A DNA stretch of 41,897 nucleotides from VBAS01 sp035318985 (GTDB taxonomy: Bacteria; Bacteroidota; Bacteroidia; Chitinophagales; Chitinophagaceae), in assembly GCA_035318985.1 (NCBI GenBank), contig DATHDP010000075.1, positions 1-41,897 of the forward strand. Direction: 5' to 3'. Numbering within the stretch: the stretch's first letter is position 1; every line of letters starts with the position of its first letter. Below the pieces are notes generated by a model. It was given only the letters and a program-made list of their open reading frames with translations, was not told the DNA's origin and ran no database searches. Positions 1-7,696 of the stretch are shown piece after piece. The position numbers and the translations under genes were made by a program.

Positions 1-16
1 GGTGGACAAAAAGCCG

Positions 17-80
17 AATAGAATTGTTGCAGCACAAGTGTGCGACGCAACTGAAGTTTAATAGTAGTACCATAGCTTAG
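17..80 (+). repeat. Dispersed hairpin repeat, copy A
   Basis: Positions 17-51 match 6347-6381 at 33 of 35 bases. Within it GTTGC (26-30) can pair with GCAAC (47-51), and GCAC with GTGC inside that, so the element is an imperfect hairpin like a REP element. Positions 36-80 also match the reverse complement of 9749-9793 (GTGTGCGACGCAAC, then ATAGTAGTAC). It lies in the glpK leader. Repeat status is seen directly; function is unknown. Confidence 0.75.
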
Positions 81-131
81 TACATCGTTATTACTTTACA
101 AGTTTTAGTATCTTACCCAAAAGTTTCAGAT

Positions 132-1631
132 ATGCCTTCTCATTACATTCTTGCACTCGACCAGGGCACTACCAGCAGCCGCAGTATTATTTTTGATAAA
201 CAGGGCAACATCATCAGTGTTGCACAAAAAGAATTCAAACAAATATTTCCGCAACCCGGTTGGGTGGAGCATGATGCCGAAGAGATCTGGAGCACTCAAT
301 ATGGTACAATGGCTGAAGCAGTTGCTAAAGCAGGCATCACAATGAAACAAATAGCTGGTATCGGCATTACGAATCAGCGTGAAACAACAGTGGTATGGGA
401 GCGAAGCACCGGCAAACCCATTTATCATGCTATAGTTTGGCAGGACAGAAGAACCGCAGCTTATTGTGATGAATTGAAATCAGCTAGTCATGCAAATATG
501 ATCCAGGGAAAAACAGGATTAGTGATCGATGCCTACTTCTCTGCAACAAAACTAAAATGGATATTAGATAATGTAAGCGGTGCAAGAGCAAAAGCTGAAA
601 ATGGTGAACTGGCATTTGGAACAATTGATAGCTGGCTGGTATGGAAACTAAGTGGTGGTAATGTTCATGTCACCGATGTTTCCAATGCATCAAGAACAAT
701 GTTGTTGAATATTCATACCTGTCAGTGGGATGATGACCTGCTGAAACTTTTTAATATTCCAAGATCAGTTTTACCGGAAGTAAAAGCTTCAAGTAAAATT
801 TATGGAACGACGGCAAGTGCAGTTCCCGAAATAAAGATTCCTATAGCAGGTATTGCCGGTGATCAACAAGCTGCTTTGTTTGGTCAAATGTGTATAGCAC
901 CGGGGATGGTGAAGAATACGTATGGCACTGGTTGTTTTATGTTGATGAATACCGGAACAAAAGCAATTGCATCAAAAAATAATTTATTGACGACGATCGC
1001 ATGGCAGATCGATGGCAAAACGGAATACGCATTGGAAGGAAGTGTATTTATTGCCGGCGCTGTTGTGCAATGGTTAAGAGATGGTTTAAAGATTATTCGC
1101 AAGTCTTCAGAAGTAGAAGCACTTGCTGCCTTTGTAAAGGATAGTGAAGGTGTTTATATCGTTCCTGCCTTTGCAGGCCTTGGTACACCACATTGGAATC
1201 AGCATGCCCGTGGAAGTATTTTCGGATTAACCAGGGGAAGCAATAACTCGCATATTGCAAGGGCAGCCATTGATAGCATTGCTTACCAAACTTATGATGT
1301 ATTGAAAGCAATGGAAGCAGATGCAGGTATTTCAATTGCTGAATTAAGAGTGGACGGCGGCGCTACTATTAATAATTCATTGATGCAATTTCAAAGTGAC
1401 ATTCTGAATACAAAAGTGATCCGTCCAAAAATAACGGAGACAACTGCACTTGGCGCCGCCTATCTCGCCGGGCTTGCTGTTGGTTATTGGAAAAATGTTG
1501 AAGAGATACAAAAGCAGTGGCAGGTTGATAAAGAATTTTCGCCATCGATGAATAATGACAAAAGAAATGAGTTGGTGAATGGATGGCAAAGAGCAGTAAA
1601 CGCAGCTATTGCATGGGCAGATCAGAAATAA
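132..1631 (+). CDS. glpK: Glycerol kinase GlpK
   Basis: This cytosolic kinase phosphorylates glycerol with ATP to glycerol 3-phosphate, trapping glycerol that enters through GlpF. The 499-residue product has the usual family length. The FGGY-kinase phosphate-binding motif DQGTTSSR is at residues 10-17, GDQQAALFGQ lies mid-protein, and the C-terminal ATPase-domain motif RVDGGATINN is present. It is the first gene of a tight glpK-glpD-glpF operon: its TAA overlaps the glpD ATG by one base (TAATG). A hairpin repeat lies in the 131 bp upstream. No GlpR-type regulator is in the window, so regulation cannot be read here. The identification is secure. Confidence 0.97.
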   Translation: MPSHYILALDQGTTSSRSIIFDKQGNIISVAQKEFKQIFPQPGWVEHDAEEIWSTQYGTMAEAVAKAGITMKQIAGIGITNQRETTVVWERSTGKPIYHAIVWQDRRTAAYCDELKSASHANMIQGKTGLVIDAYFSATKLKWILDNVSGARAKAENGELAFGTIDSWLVWKLSGGNVHVTDVSNASRTMLLNIHTCQWDDDLLKLFNIPRSVLPEVKASSKIYGTTASAVPEIKIPIAGIAGDQQAALFGQMCIAPGMVKNTYGTGCFMLMNTGTKAIASKNNLLTTIAWQIDGKTEYALEGSVFIAGAVVQWLRDGLKIIRKSSEVEALAAFVKDSEGVYIVPAFAGLGTPHWNQHARGSIFGLTRGSNNSHIARAAIDSIAYQTYDVLKAMEADAGISIAELRVDGGATINNSLMQFQSDILNTKVIRPKITETTALGAAYLAGLAVGYWKNVEEIQKQWQVDKEFSPSMNNDKRNELVNGWQRAVNAAIAWADQK

Positions 1632-3223
1632 TGAACAGGCAAGAACAAATAGACAAACTGAATTCAATTAAAGAATTTGATATCTGCATCATTGGTGGCG
1701 GTGCTACAGGTTTGGGTATTGCTGTTGATGCAGCATCAAGGGGATGTAAAACAATTTTACTGGAGAAATATGATTTTGCAAAAGGAACTTCATCACGCAG
1801 CACAAAATTGGTACATGGTGGTGTTCGTTATTTACAACAGGGAAATATAAAGCTCGTAATGGAGGCATTGAAAGAAAGAGGTTTATTGAAAAAAAATGCG
1901 CCGCACCTTGTAAAAAATCAATCCTTCGTTATTCCAAATTATAAATGGTGGGAGAATTCATTCTATGGAGTGGGATTGAAAGTGTACGATTGGATGGCCG
2001 GAAGTTTAGGATTAGGTCCCTCACAATTATTAAATAAGGAAGAAACAGTTGCAATGGCCCCAAACCTCGATCAAGATGGTTTGCGTGGCAGCGTTCTTTA
2101 TCATGATGGACAGTTTGATGATGCACGACTTGCTATTCATCTTGCGATGACGGCAGCAGATCATGGAGCAGTTGTCATAAACTATATGAGTGTGGAAGGT
2201 TTAATGAAAGAAAATGAAAAAGTGTGCGGGGTAATTACAAAAGATATGTTGAAAGATGCTTCGCAAAGCTCAGCATACGAGATAAAAGCTAAAGCAGTTA
2301 TCAATGCGACAGGAATTTTTTCCGACAGCATTGCCAAAATGGATGATAAAGATGCAGAACCATTGATCTCCCACAGCCAGGGAATTCATCTTGTTTTTGA
2401 TAAAGAATTTCTTTTATCGGATACGGCGATCATGATCCCCAGAACAGATGATGGCCGTGTCTTGTTCGCTGTGCCGTGGCACAATAAAATAATTATTGGT
2501 ACAACAGATACACCGGTACCCGCAGCAAGTGAAGAGCCTGTTGCCCTGAAAGAAGAGATTGATTTTGTGATGCAGCACATTCATCGTTACCTGAAAAAAG
2601 ATCCCTCCTATAATGATATACGCAGTGTATTTGCCGGTTTGAGACCATTAGTGAAAAGCAATTCTAAAATCACCTCTGCCATTTCAAGAGATCATCATAT
2701 TTCTGTTTCTGATTCAGAACTAATTTCTATAACAGGTGGTAAATGGACAACATACAGAAAGATGGCGGAGGATGTAATGGAAATTGCCATACATAAAGCA
2801 GGCATGAGTGAAAAAGAATGTGTAACCAAACATTTACACATACATGGTTATAAAGAAAACAATAATTACAAAGCGCCATTATATTATTACGGATCTGATA
2901 AAGAGATGATCGAAGACCTGATCAAAAAAGATAATTCACTTTCTGAATTGATCCATCCATCATTACCTTATATAAAAGCAGAAATCATTTGGGCTTTACA
3001 AAATGAAATGTGCATGACTGTAGAAGATGCACTGGCAAGAAGAACAAGAGCATTGTTACTCGATGCTAAAGCCGCCATTGAATCAGCTTCGCTTGTGGCA
3101 AATATGATGGCCAAAGAAATGGGAAAAAATGAAACCTGGATAAAAGAACAAATTGATAGCTTTATTTCTGTTGCGAAGAATTATCTTCCAACTTCAAATT
3201 CCAAACTTCAAAACTCAAACTGA
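1631..3223 (+). CDS. glpD: FAD-dependent glycerol-3-phosphate dehydrogenase GlpD
   Basis: The enzyme oxidises glycerol 3-phosphate to dihydroxyacetone phosphate and passes electrons to the respiratory quinone pool at the inner membrane. The 530-residue protein begins with an FAD-binding Rossmann motif, IIGGGATG at about residues 20-27, followed by the GlpD signature GTSSRSTKLVHGGVRYL. Later motifs include AVPWHNKIIIGTTDTP and TGGKWTTYRKMAED, and the C-terminal helical domain is complete. I chose the ATG at 1631 because it overlaps the glpK stop (TAATG). An upstream in-frame start at 1583 would lie inside glpK and add 16 residues that do not fit the family. Confidence 0.96.
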   Translation: MNRQEQIDKLNSIKEFDICIIGGGATGLGIAVDAASRGCKTILLEKYDFAKGTSSRSTKLVHGGVRYLQQGNIKLVMEALKERGLLKKNAPHLVKNQSFVIPNYKWWENSFYGVGLKVYDWMAGSLGLGPSQLLNKEETVAMAPNLDQDGLRGSVLYHDGQFDDARLAIHLAMTAADHGAVVINYMSVEGLMKENEKVCGVITKDMLKDASQSSAYEIKAKAVINATGIFSDSIAKMDDKDAEPLISHSQGIHLVFDKEFLLSDTAIMIPRTDDGRVLFAVPWHNKIIIGTTDTPVPAASEEPVALKEEIDFVMQHIHRYLKKDPSYNDIRSVFAGLRPLVKSNSKITSAISRDHHISVSDSELISITGGKWTTYRKMAEDVMEIAIHKAGMSEKECVTKHLHIHGYKENNNYKAPLYYYGSDKEMIEDLIKKDNSLSELIHPSLPYIKAEIIWALQNEMCMTVEDALARRTRALLLDAKAAIESASLVANMMAKEMGKNETWIKEQIDSFISVAKNYLPTSNSKLQNSN

Positions 3224-3229
3224 TTGCTT

Positions 3230-3937
3230 ATGTCTCCTTTTATTGGCGAATTTATCGGTACAATGCTGCTCATCATTATGGGTGACGGTGTCGTTGCAAA
3301 TGTTGTTTTAAACAAAACGAAAGGTAATAATGGCGGATGGATCGTTATCGTTTTTGGCTGGGCCATGGCCGTATTTCTTGGTGTGTATGTATCTACAAGC
3401 CTTGGTGGTAGTGGTCATTTAAATCCTGCAGTAACAATTGCAATGACTGCATTCGACAATTTTGATGCGGCGCTGTTGCCTACTTATATCCTTGCACAAT
3501 TTGGCGGCGCAATCACAGGAGCAATTATTGTTTGGCTTGCCTACAAACAACATTTTGATAGTACCGATGACAAAGATGGAAAACTCGCGGTCTTTTGTAA
3601 TGCACCGGCTATAAGGGGATATGGATATAATCTTATCACTGAGATCGTCGGCACATTTGTTTTAGTATTTGGTGCGTTAGCAATGTCAAAGCCGTCATCA
3701 ACACTTGGAACATTGGATGCTTTGCCTGTTGGTTTACTAATACTGGGTATCGGCTTATCACTCGGCGGACCTACAGGCTATGCTATTAATCCTGCAAGAG
3801 ATCTGGGTCCTCGTATTGCCCACTTTATTTTACCCATAAAAAATAAAAGAGACAGTGATTGGGGTTATTCGTGGATACCGGTAGTTGGGCCGATCATTGG
3901 TGCATTGATCGCAGCTTATCTTTTTAAACTCATTTAA
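3230..3937 (+). CDS. glpF: Glycerol uptake facilitator (aquaporin family) GlpF
   Basis: This inner-membrane channel lets glycerol diffuse into the cell. The 235-residue product has the two half-helix signatures of the MIP family: HLNPAVT (NPA at residues 65-67) and INPARDLGPR (NPA at 187-189). The Asp after the second NPAR is typical of glycerol facilitators rather than water-only aquaporins. Six hydrophobic segments are visible. The ATG at 3230 starts 6 bp after the glpD stop; a TTG at 3224 is in frame but less likely. The place in the operon, after kinase and dehydrogenase, supports glycerol as substrate. Confidence 0.95.
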   Translation: MSPFIGEFIGTMLLIIMGDGVVANVVLNKTKGNNGGWIVIVFGWAMAVFLGVYVSTSLGGSGHLNPAVTIAMTAFDNFDAALLPTYILAQFGGAITGAIIVWLAYKQHFDSTDDKDGKLAVFCNAPAIRGYGYNLITEIVGTFVLVFGALAMSKPSSTLGTLDALPVGLLILGIGLSLGGPTGYAINPARDLGPRIAHFILPIKNKRDSDWGYSWIPVVGPIIGALIAAYLFKLI

Positions 3938-3938
3938 C

Positions 3939-4454
3939 ATGAAGATATTTTTTATCATCACAGCTGTTTCTTTTTTGAACTCGGCTATTATAGCACAGGA
4001 TGCAGAAACAAGACTAAAAGAAAAAGGAATTGTATTACCCGAAGCGCAAAAACCTGTAGCTAATTATGTAAACGTAGTTAGAGTCGGCAATCTTTTATTT
4101 CTTGCAGGAAAAGGACCAACAAAACCTGATGGCAGCAACATTACCGGTAAAGTAGGAAAAGACTTAACCATAGAACAAGGTTACGAGGCTGCACGATTAA
4201 CTGCAATAAATCATTTAGCCGTATTAAAAGCTGAGCTTGGCAGTTTGAATAAAGTAAAACGAATTGTAAAAGTTCTGGGCATGGTAAACTGTACTGAGGA
4301 CTTTAAAGATCAGCCAAAGGTCATCAATGGCTATTCTGATCTAATGGTAGAAATTTTTGGTGATAAAGGCAAACATGCAAGATCGGCGGTAGGAATGTAT
4401 GCATTGCCATCGAATATTGCAGTAGAGGTGGAAGTTGTCGTTGAAGTGGAATAG
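3939..4454 (+). CDS. RidA/YjgF-family protein with N-terminal export signal
   Basis: The 171-residue product belongs to the YjgF/YER057c/UK114 superfamily, whose RidA members hydrolyse reactive enamine/imine intermediates. The closest fit is the longer chorismate-mutase-like subgroup, recognised by GNLLFLAGKGP, EAARLTAINHLAVLKAELG and the C-terminal ARSAVGMYALPSNIAVEVE. The Arg in ARSAVG and the Glu in VEVE fall where RidA has its substrate-binding Arg and a conserved Glu. Unusually, the first about 20 residues (MKIFFIITAVSFLNSAIIAQ) look like a Sec signal peptide, so the protein may be periplasmic. It begins one base after the glpF stop and is likely the last gene of the glycerol operon. The link to glycerol is inference. 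Confidence 0.85.
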   Translation: MKIFFIITAVSFLNSAIIAQDAETRLKEKGIVLPEAQKPVANYVNVVRVGNLLFLAGKGPTKPDGSNITGKVGKDLTIEQGYEAARLTAINHLAVLKAELGSLNKVKRIVKVLGMVNCTEDFKDQPKVINGYSDLMVEIFGDKGKHARSAVGMYALPSNIAVEVEVVVEVE

Positions 4455-4455
4455 A

Positions 4456-4482
4456 AAAGCCAACCCCAAACAGATTGGCTTT
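4456..4482. terminator. Hairpin between convergent genes, possible bidirectional terminator
   Basis: AAAGCCAA (4456-4463) and TTGGCTTT (4475-4482) form a perfect 8-bp stem with an 11-nt loop. AT-rich sequence follows on both sides. The hairpin starts two bases after the RidA-family stop and lies before the end of the convergent minus-strand gene. Confidence 0.6.
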
Positions 4483-4504
4483 CTAAATATAATTTTAATT
4501 CTTT

Positions 4505-4999
4505 TTAAATAAAAAGTGCACCCCACAGGATCAATGAAATCGCTGCACCGATCCAAGCCCAGGTGATCCTTCCTTTCTTGTCACCTGTAGTGATCAGGTA
4601 AGCGATCAGAACTCCTATTAAGGACAAGAACAAACCCAGAGCTAAACCACTCAGGCTAAAAGCGCCGCCGGCCAAAGCTGCTTTATTGAAATATTTCTCA
4701 ACCCTTTTTTTACTAAAAGATCCGTCATAGTTTATGTTTTTTTTTAGTTCCCTCTGCTTCATTTTGAAATTCACCTTCTCCATCATTTTCATTTTTTTAC
4801 CAGACAGCTTTTCAAAATCTTTTACACTGATCTCGGAAAGATCCATCAATGAGATCAACTGTCCATTTTTTCCAATAGGCACATAAACATCAGTTGCTTT
4901 TATAGATGGATTTGTTGATGAAACAGGAATTGAGTTTGTTGACGAGTAGCTTGCGGAAACAACTGCAATTAGCAGAAAAAGAATAAATGTTTTTTTCAT
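4505..4999 (-). CDS. Small membrane protein of unknown function
   Basis: I do not recognise a characterised family. The 164-residue product starts with a hydrophobic signal-like segment (MKKTFILFLLIAVVSAS). A polar, lysine-rich region of about 90 residues follows, containing DLSEISVKDFEKLSGKKMKMMEKVNFKMKQRELKK. The C-terminal third is two hydrophobic segments, ALAGGAFSLSGLALGLFLSL with its continuation and AWIGAAISLILWGALFI, joined by a short basic loop (TTGDKKGRIT). Similar proteins with a signal peptide and a C-terminal two-helix hairpin are common in Bacteroidota. It is monocistronic, convergent with the glycerol operon and separated from it by a hairpin. Confidence 0.7.
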   Translation of the reverse strand: MKKTFILFLLIAVVSASYSSTNSIPVSSTNPSIKATDVYVPIGKNGQLISLMDLSEISVKDFEKLSGKKMKMMEKVNFKMKQRELKKNINYDGSFSKKRVEKYFNKAALAGGAFSLSGLALGLFLSLIGVLIAYLITTGDKKGRITWAWIGAAISLILWGALFI

Positions 5000-5062
5000 A
5001 ATCCGTGGTTTATGGTTAATTAATATAGTAATATAAAAAAAATATGGAGGCTAAAAAAATAT

Positions 5063-6253
5063 TTATTTAGGATCAGGGCATGATATTGCATCCAAGATCA
5101 TATTACAGGCATCTGTAATTTGCTTTTCCGAAACATTTAATGGAGGGGAGATACGCAAACAACTCGGTGCAAATAGAAACCAATCTGTCATTACTCCGTT
5201 TTCAATACAGGCATCAATTATCTTTTTATTTGTTTCAAAAGAATCAAATTCTAATGCCATCCACAAACCAAATGAGCGGAGCGATTTTATCTTTGGATGA
5301 ACTAATAATGATCTGAATAATTCTTCTTTTTCCTTTACCTCGTTAATTATTTTTTCTTCCAATAAAACTTTCATTGCAGCCATTCCTGCTGCACAACAAA
5401 CGGGATGACCACCGAAGGTTGTGATATGACCAAGAACCGGGTTCTCTGTAAAAACATCCATCATATTTTTGTCGGCAATAAAAGCTCCAAGTGGCATACC
5501 GCCGCCCAATGCTTTTCCAAGGATCAAAACATCAGGAACGATCTCAAAATTTTCAAAACCCCAAAAATTTCCAGTTCTTCCAAAGCCAGCCTGTATCTCA
5601 TCAAGAATTAATAACGTTCGGGATCCAGTACATTTTTTTTTCAGCGCCTGCAGCCATTCTTTTGATGGAACAATAATTCCTGCTTCCGCTTGTATTGTTT
5701 CTAAAATCACACAAGCCGTTTTTTCGGAGATCTCATCCAACGATTTGAACGAGTTATATTCAAGATGCAAAACATCAGGCAGCAATGGACGAAAAGCATT
5801 TCGCCAATACTCATCCCCTATTATACTTAAGGCACCTTGTGTCGAACCATGATAAGAGTTTTTAAAAGCAATGATCTGTGTCCGGTTTGTTACTCTTTTA
5901 GCGAGTTTCATTGATCCCTCTATTGCCTCGGCACCGGAGTTGGTAAAATAAACAGAGTTTAATGAAGAAGGTAGATTATCCGCGAGCAGTTTCGCATATT
6001 GTACCTGGGGTGACTCAATGAATTCTCCATATACCATTACATGCATATAAGCATCTAATTGCTTTTTGATAGCTTCAATTACTTTGGGATGACGATGCCC
6101 AATATTAGCTACGCTAATACCGCCAATTAAATCAATATATTCTTTTCCGTTTGTATCATAGAGCAAACAACCTTCCGCTTTCTTAATTTCAAATGCTAAT
6201 GGAGAAGGTGAAGTTTGTGCAATGTGTTTAAGAAAAAGTTCCCGCTGATTCAA
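5063..6253 (-). CDS. Class III PLP-dependent aminotransferase
   Basis: The 396-residue product is a fold-type I, class III (acetylornithine/GABA-type) aminotransferase. Visible motifs are the phosphate-binding TNSGAEA at residues 104-110, SYHGST at 133-138, LLILDEIQAGFGRTG with the PLP-pyridine Asp at 218, and the Schiff-base Lys 247 in LGKALGGGMP. It probably moves an amino group between an omega-amino compound and 2-oxoglutarate in the cytosol. No arginine, lysine or GABA pathway genes are adjacent, so argD-, lat- or gabT-like substrates cannot be told apart here. The ATG at 6253 gives the usual family N terminus, and a CGCAAAGG-type repeat starts 15 bp upstream. Confidence 0.9.
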   Translation of the reverse strand: MNQRELFLKHIAQTSPSPLAFEIKKAEGCLLYDTNGKEYIDLIGGISVANIGHRHPKVIEAIKKQLDAYMHVMVYGEFIESPQVQYAKLLADNLPSSLNSVYFTNSGAEAIEGSMKLAKRVTNRTQIIAFKNSYHGSTQGALSIIGDEYWRNAFRPLLPDVLHLEYNSFKSLDEISEKTACVILETIQAEAGIIVPSKEWLQALKKKCTGSRTLLILDEIQAGFGRTGNFWGFENFEIVPDVLILGKALGGGMPLGAFIADKNMMDVFTENPVLGHITTFGGHPVCCAAGMAAMKVLLEEKIINEVKEKEELFRSLLVHPKIKSLRSFGLWMALEFDSFETNKKIIDACIENGVMTDWFLFAPSCLRISPPLNVSEKQITDACNMILDAISCPDPK

Positions 6254-6267
6254 TAAAAAAATTTAAC

Positions 6268-6304
6268 CGCAAAGGACGCAAAGATTTCGCAAAAGGACGC
6301 AAAG
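6268..6304. repeat. Tandem CGCAAAGGACGCAAAG repeat
   Basis: Two direct copies of about 16-17 bp lie side by side: CGCAAAGGACGCAAAG at 6268-6283 and CGCAAAAGGACGCAAAG at 6288-6304, separated by ATTT. Each copy itself holds two CGCAAAG/CGCAAAAG units. The tract is in the leader of the aminotransferase gene. From general knowledge, short arrays like this are common intergenic elements in Bacteroidota and related phyla; role unknown. Confidence 0.75.
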
Positions 6305-6346
6305 AAATTCTATAATTTGCGATAGTTAACACGCAGGAGATTGTTC

Positions 6347-6384
6347 AATAGAATTGTTGCAGTACAAGAGTGCGACGCAACAGT
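6347..6384 (+). repeat. Dispersed hairpin repeat, copy B
   Basis: Positions 6347-6381 match 17-51 at 33 of 35 bases. The outer stem GTTGC/GCAAC is intact. The inner stem GTAC/GTGC replaces GCAC/GTGC of copy A, changing a C-G pair to a U-G wobble and so keeping the fold. It lies between the divergent aminotransferase and gamma-carbonic-anhydrase-like genes. Confidence 0.75.
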
Positions 6385-6447
6385 TGATCATAAGAAATAC
6401 TGAAGTCGGTAACCAAAAACTATAAATTAAAAACAAGAAACCTGATC

Positions 6448-6984
6448 ATGCCTGTAATACTTCCAGTAGAGAATAAATTCCCGCGGTTTGGCAACAATTG
6501 TTTTTTAGCGCCTAACTCAACTATTGTTGGTGATGTAGAAATGGGCGATGATTGCAGTATCTGGTTCAATACAGTGGTGAGAGGTGATGTAAATTTTATC
6601 AGAATGGGAAATAAAGTGAATGTACAGGATGGCGCATGTATTCACTGTACTTATAAAAAATTTGGAACGACGATCGGTAATAATGTTTCGATCGGGCATA
6701 ATGCGATCGTACATGGATGCACAGTCCATGATAATGTATTAATAGGTATGGGTGCAATTGTAATGGATGGCGCCGTTGTAAACAGCAATACAATTATTGC
6801 AGCAGGAGCTGTTGTACTTGAAGGCACAATTTGTGAAGCAGGTAGTATTTATGCCGGAGTGCCGGCCAAAAAAGTAAAGGATATTCCCGAGGAAATGATC
6901 AGTGGGGAGATCGACAGAATTGCTAATAATTATGTACGATATGCCGACTGGTTTCGGGTGGAAAAAACTTCCAAAAATGGATGA
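6448..6984 (+). CDS. Gamma-carbonic-anhydrase-like hexapeptide-repeat protein
   Basis: The 178-residue product is a left-handed beta-helix protein of the gamma-carbonic anhydrase/YrdA/PaaY group. Hexapeptide repeats run from about residue 15 to 150, followed by a C-terminal helix. Candidate metal ligands are His66 (GACIHCT), His84 and His89 (SIGHNAIVHGC); the five-residue spacing of the last two is as in the family. Arg45, Asp47, Gln60 and Asp61 of RGDVNF and VNVQDG are also family positions. It is probably a cytosolic trimer binding Zn or Fe. Many such proteins show little CO2-hydrating activity, so activity is uncertain. It appears to have its own promoter. Confidence 0.92.
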   Translation: MPVILPVENKFPRFGNNCFLAPNSTIVGDVEMGDDCSIWFNTVVRGDVNFIRMGNKVNVQDGACIHCTYKKFGTTIGNNVSIGHNAIVHGCTVHDNVLIGMGAIVMDGAVVNSNTIIAAGAVVLEGTICEAGSIYAGVPAKKVKDIPEEMISGEIDRIANNYVRYADWFRVEKTSKNG

Positions 6985-7083
6985 TTTGTTGCAGAAAGAA
7001 ACCGCCGAAACCCTTACTGCTCGTACATTTACTCTGGCAAATGCAATTTTTGCTTCGTAAATTCGTTGAAGAAAAAACAATCT

Positions 7084-7278
7084 ATGAAAGCCGTAAGAAC
7101 TCTCCTTTTATGTGTCGGTCTGATGATGATGCTTTCATCTTGTAAAGTCTGGGGTAGTATTTTTAAACCGAAATATGGCTGTAAGACGGACGGAAGAAAT
7201 GTGGGTGCAGAGAAATTAGCAAGTGGCGATCCTGAATCAGAAAAAGCAGCTAGAAAAGCAAAGAAGTTTAAGTCTTAG
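7084..7278 (+). CDS. Small conserved lipoprotein
   Basis: The product has 64 residues. The ATG at 7084 is preferred over an in-frame TTG at 7066 because it gives a canonical lipoprotein signal: a hydrophobic stretch ending in MLSSC with the lipid-accepting Cys at residue 20. The mature part is only about 45 residues, short and basic, with KYGCKTDGRNVGAEKLASGD and a Lys/Ala-rich tail ending KAKKFKS. I recall similar KYGC...DGKNVGAEK peptides in other Bacteroidota, but none with an assigned function. It is probably anchored in a cell-envelope membrane. No operon partner is evident. Confidence 0.75.
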   Translation: MKAVRTLLLCVGLMMMLSSCKVWGSIFKPKYGCKTDGRNVGAEKLASGDPESEKAARKAKKFKS

Positions 7279-7338
7279 TATAATATAGATTTTAAACGAG
7301 TCACCAATATCCTTTTCTAAACCTAAAAACGTACAACT

Positions 7339-7671
7339 ATGAGCCTTACCCTACGCATTGCCCTCGGCTGCACGGAAGCCATTCTTGATGACGACGGCGG
7401 TCTGAAACGATTCTACCAGGTTGCCGATATTCTCAGCAAAGATTTTCATATTGATTTTCGTCAGAAGGAAGATGATTTCGATAGTATCGACTGGGCTTTC
7501 AATTTTCACGGCAACTCTCTTACGCTGCATTACAACATTTACACCGGCGTTTCTCTTTATCCAACACATACAAAGAATGCAAGGAAAAACGAGAATAAAG
7601 CTGTTGTAGAGCTTGCTAATGTAATAGAAGGGAAATTGATCAATATTGATTTGAAGAGAAAGACTGCCTGA
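7339..7671 (+). CDS. Conserved small protein of unknown function
   Basis: I do not recognise the family. The 110-residue product has no signal peptide or membrane segment, so it is probably cytosolic. Its sequence alternates short predicted strands and helices: SLTLRIALGCTEAIL, an acidic turn DDDGG, then WAFNFHGNSLTLHYNIYTGVSLYP and a C-terminal helix NKAVVELANVIEGK. It follows the small lipoprotein gene by 60 bp and converges on the isocitrate dehydrogenase gene. The ATG at 7339 is the only good start. Confidence 0.65.
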   Translation: MSLTLRIALGCTEAILDDDGGLKRFYQVADILSKDFHIDFRQKEDDFDSIDWAFNFHGNSLTLHYNIYTGVSLYPTHTKNARKNENKAVVELANVIEGKLINIDLKRKTA

Positions 7672-7696
7672 GAATCACATTAAAAAATTTGAATGA

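Noticed and set aside
1583..1630. Upstream start of glpD
   Set aside because: It lies inside glpK, while the TAATG overlap gives a tight coupled start at 1631 and a normal GlpD N terminus.
5469..5852. A 127-residue plus-strand open frame
   Set aside because: It is antisense to the class III aminotransferase, whose motifs and length are intact, and it has no leader or domain of its own.
6268..6304. Possible CRISPR-like array (CGCAAAGGACGCAAAG units)
   Set aside because: There are only two units with a 4-nt spacer, no cas genes, and the units resemble common intergenic arrays.
7066..7083. TTG start for the small lipoprotein
   Set aside because: It would put KKKQS before the signal peptide; the ATG at 7084 gives a standard lipoprotein signal with Cys20.
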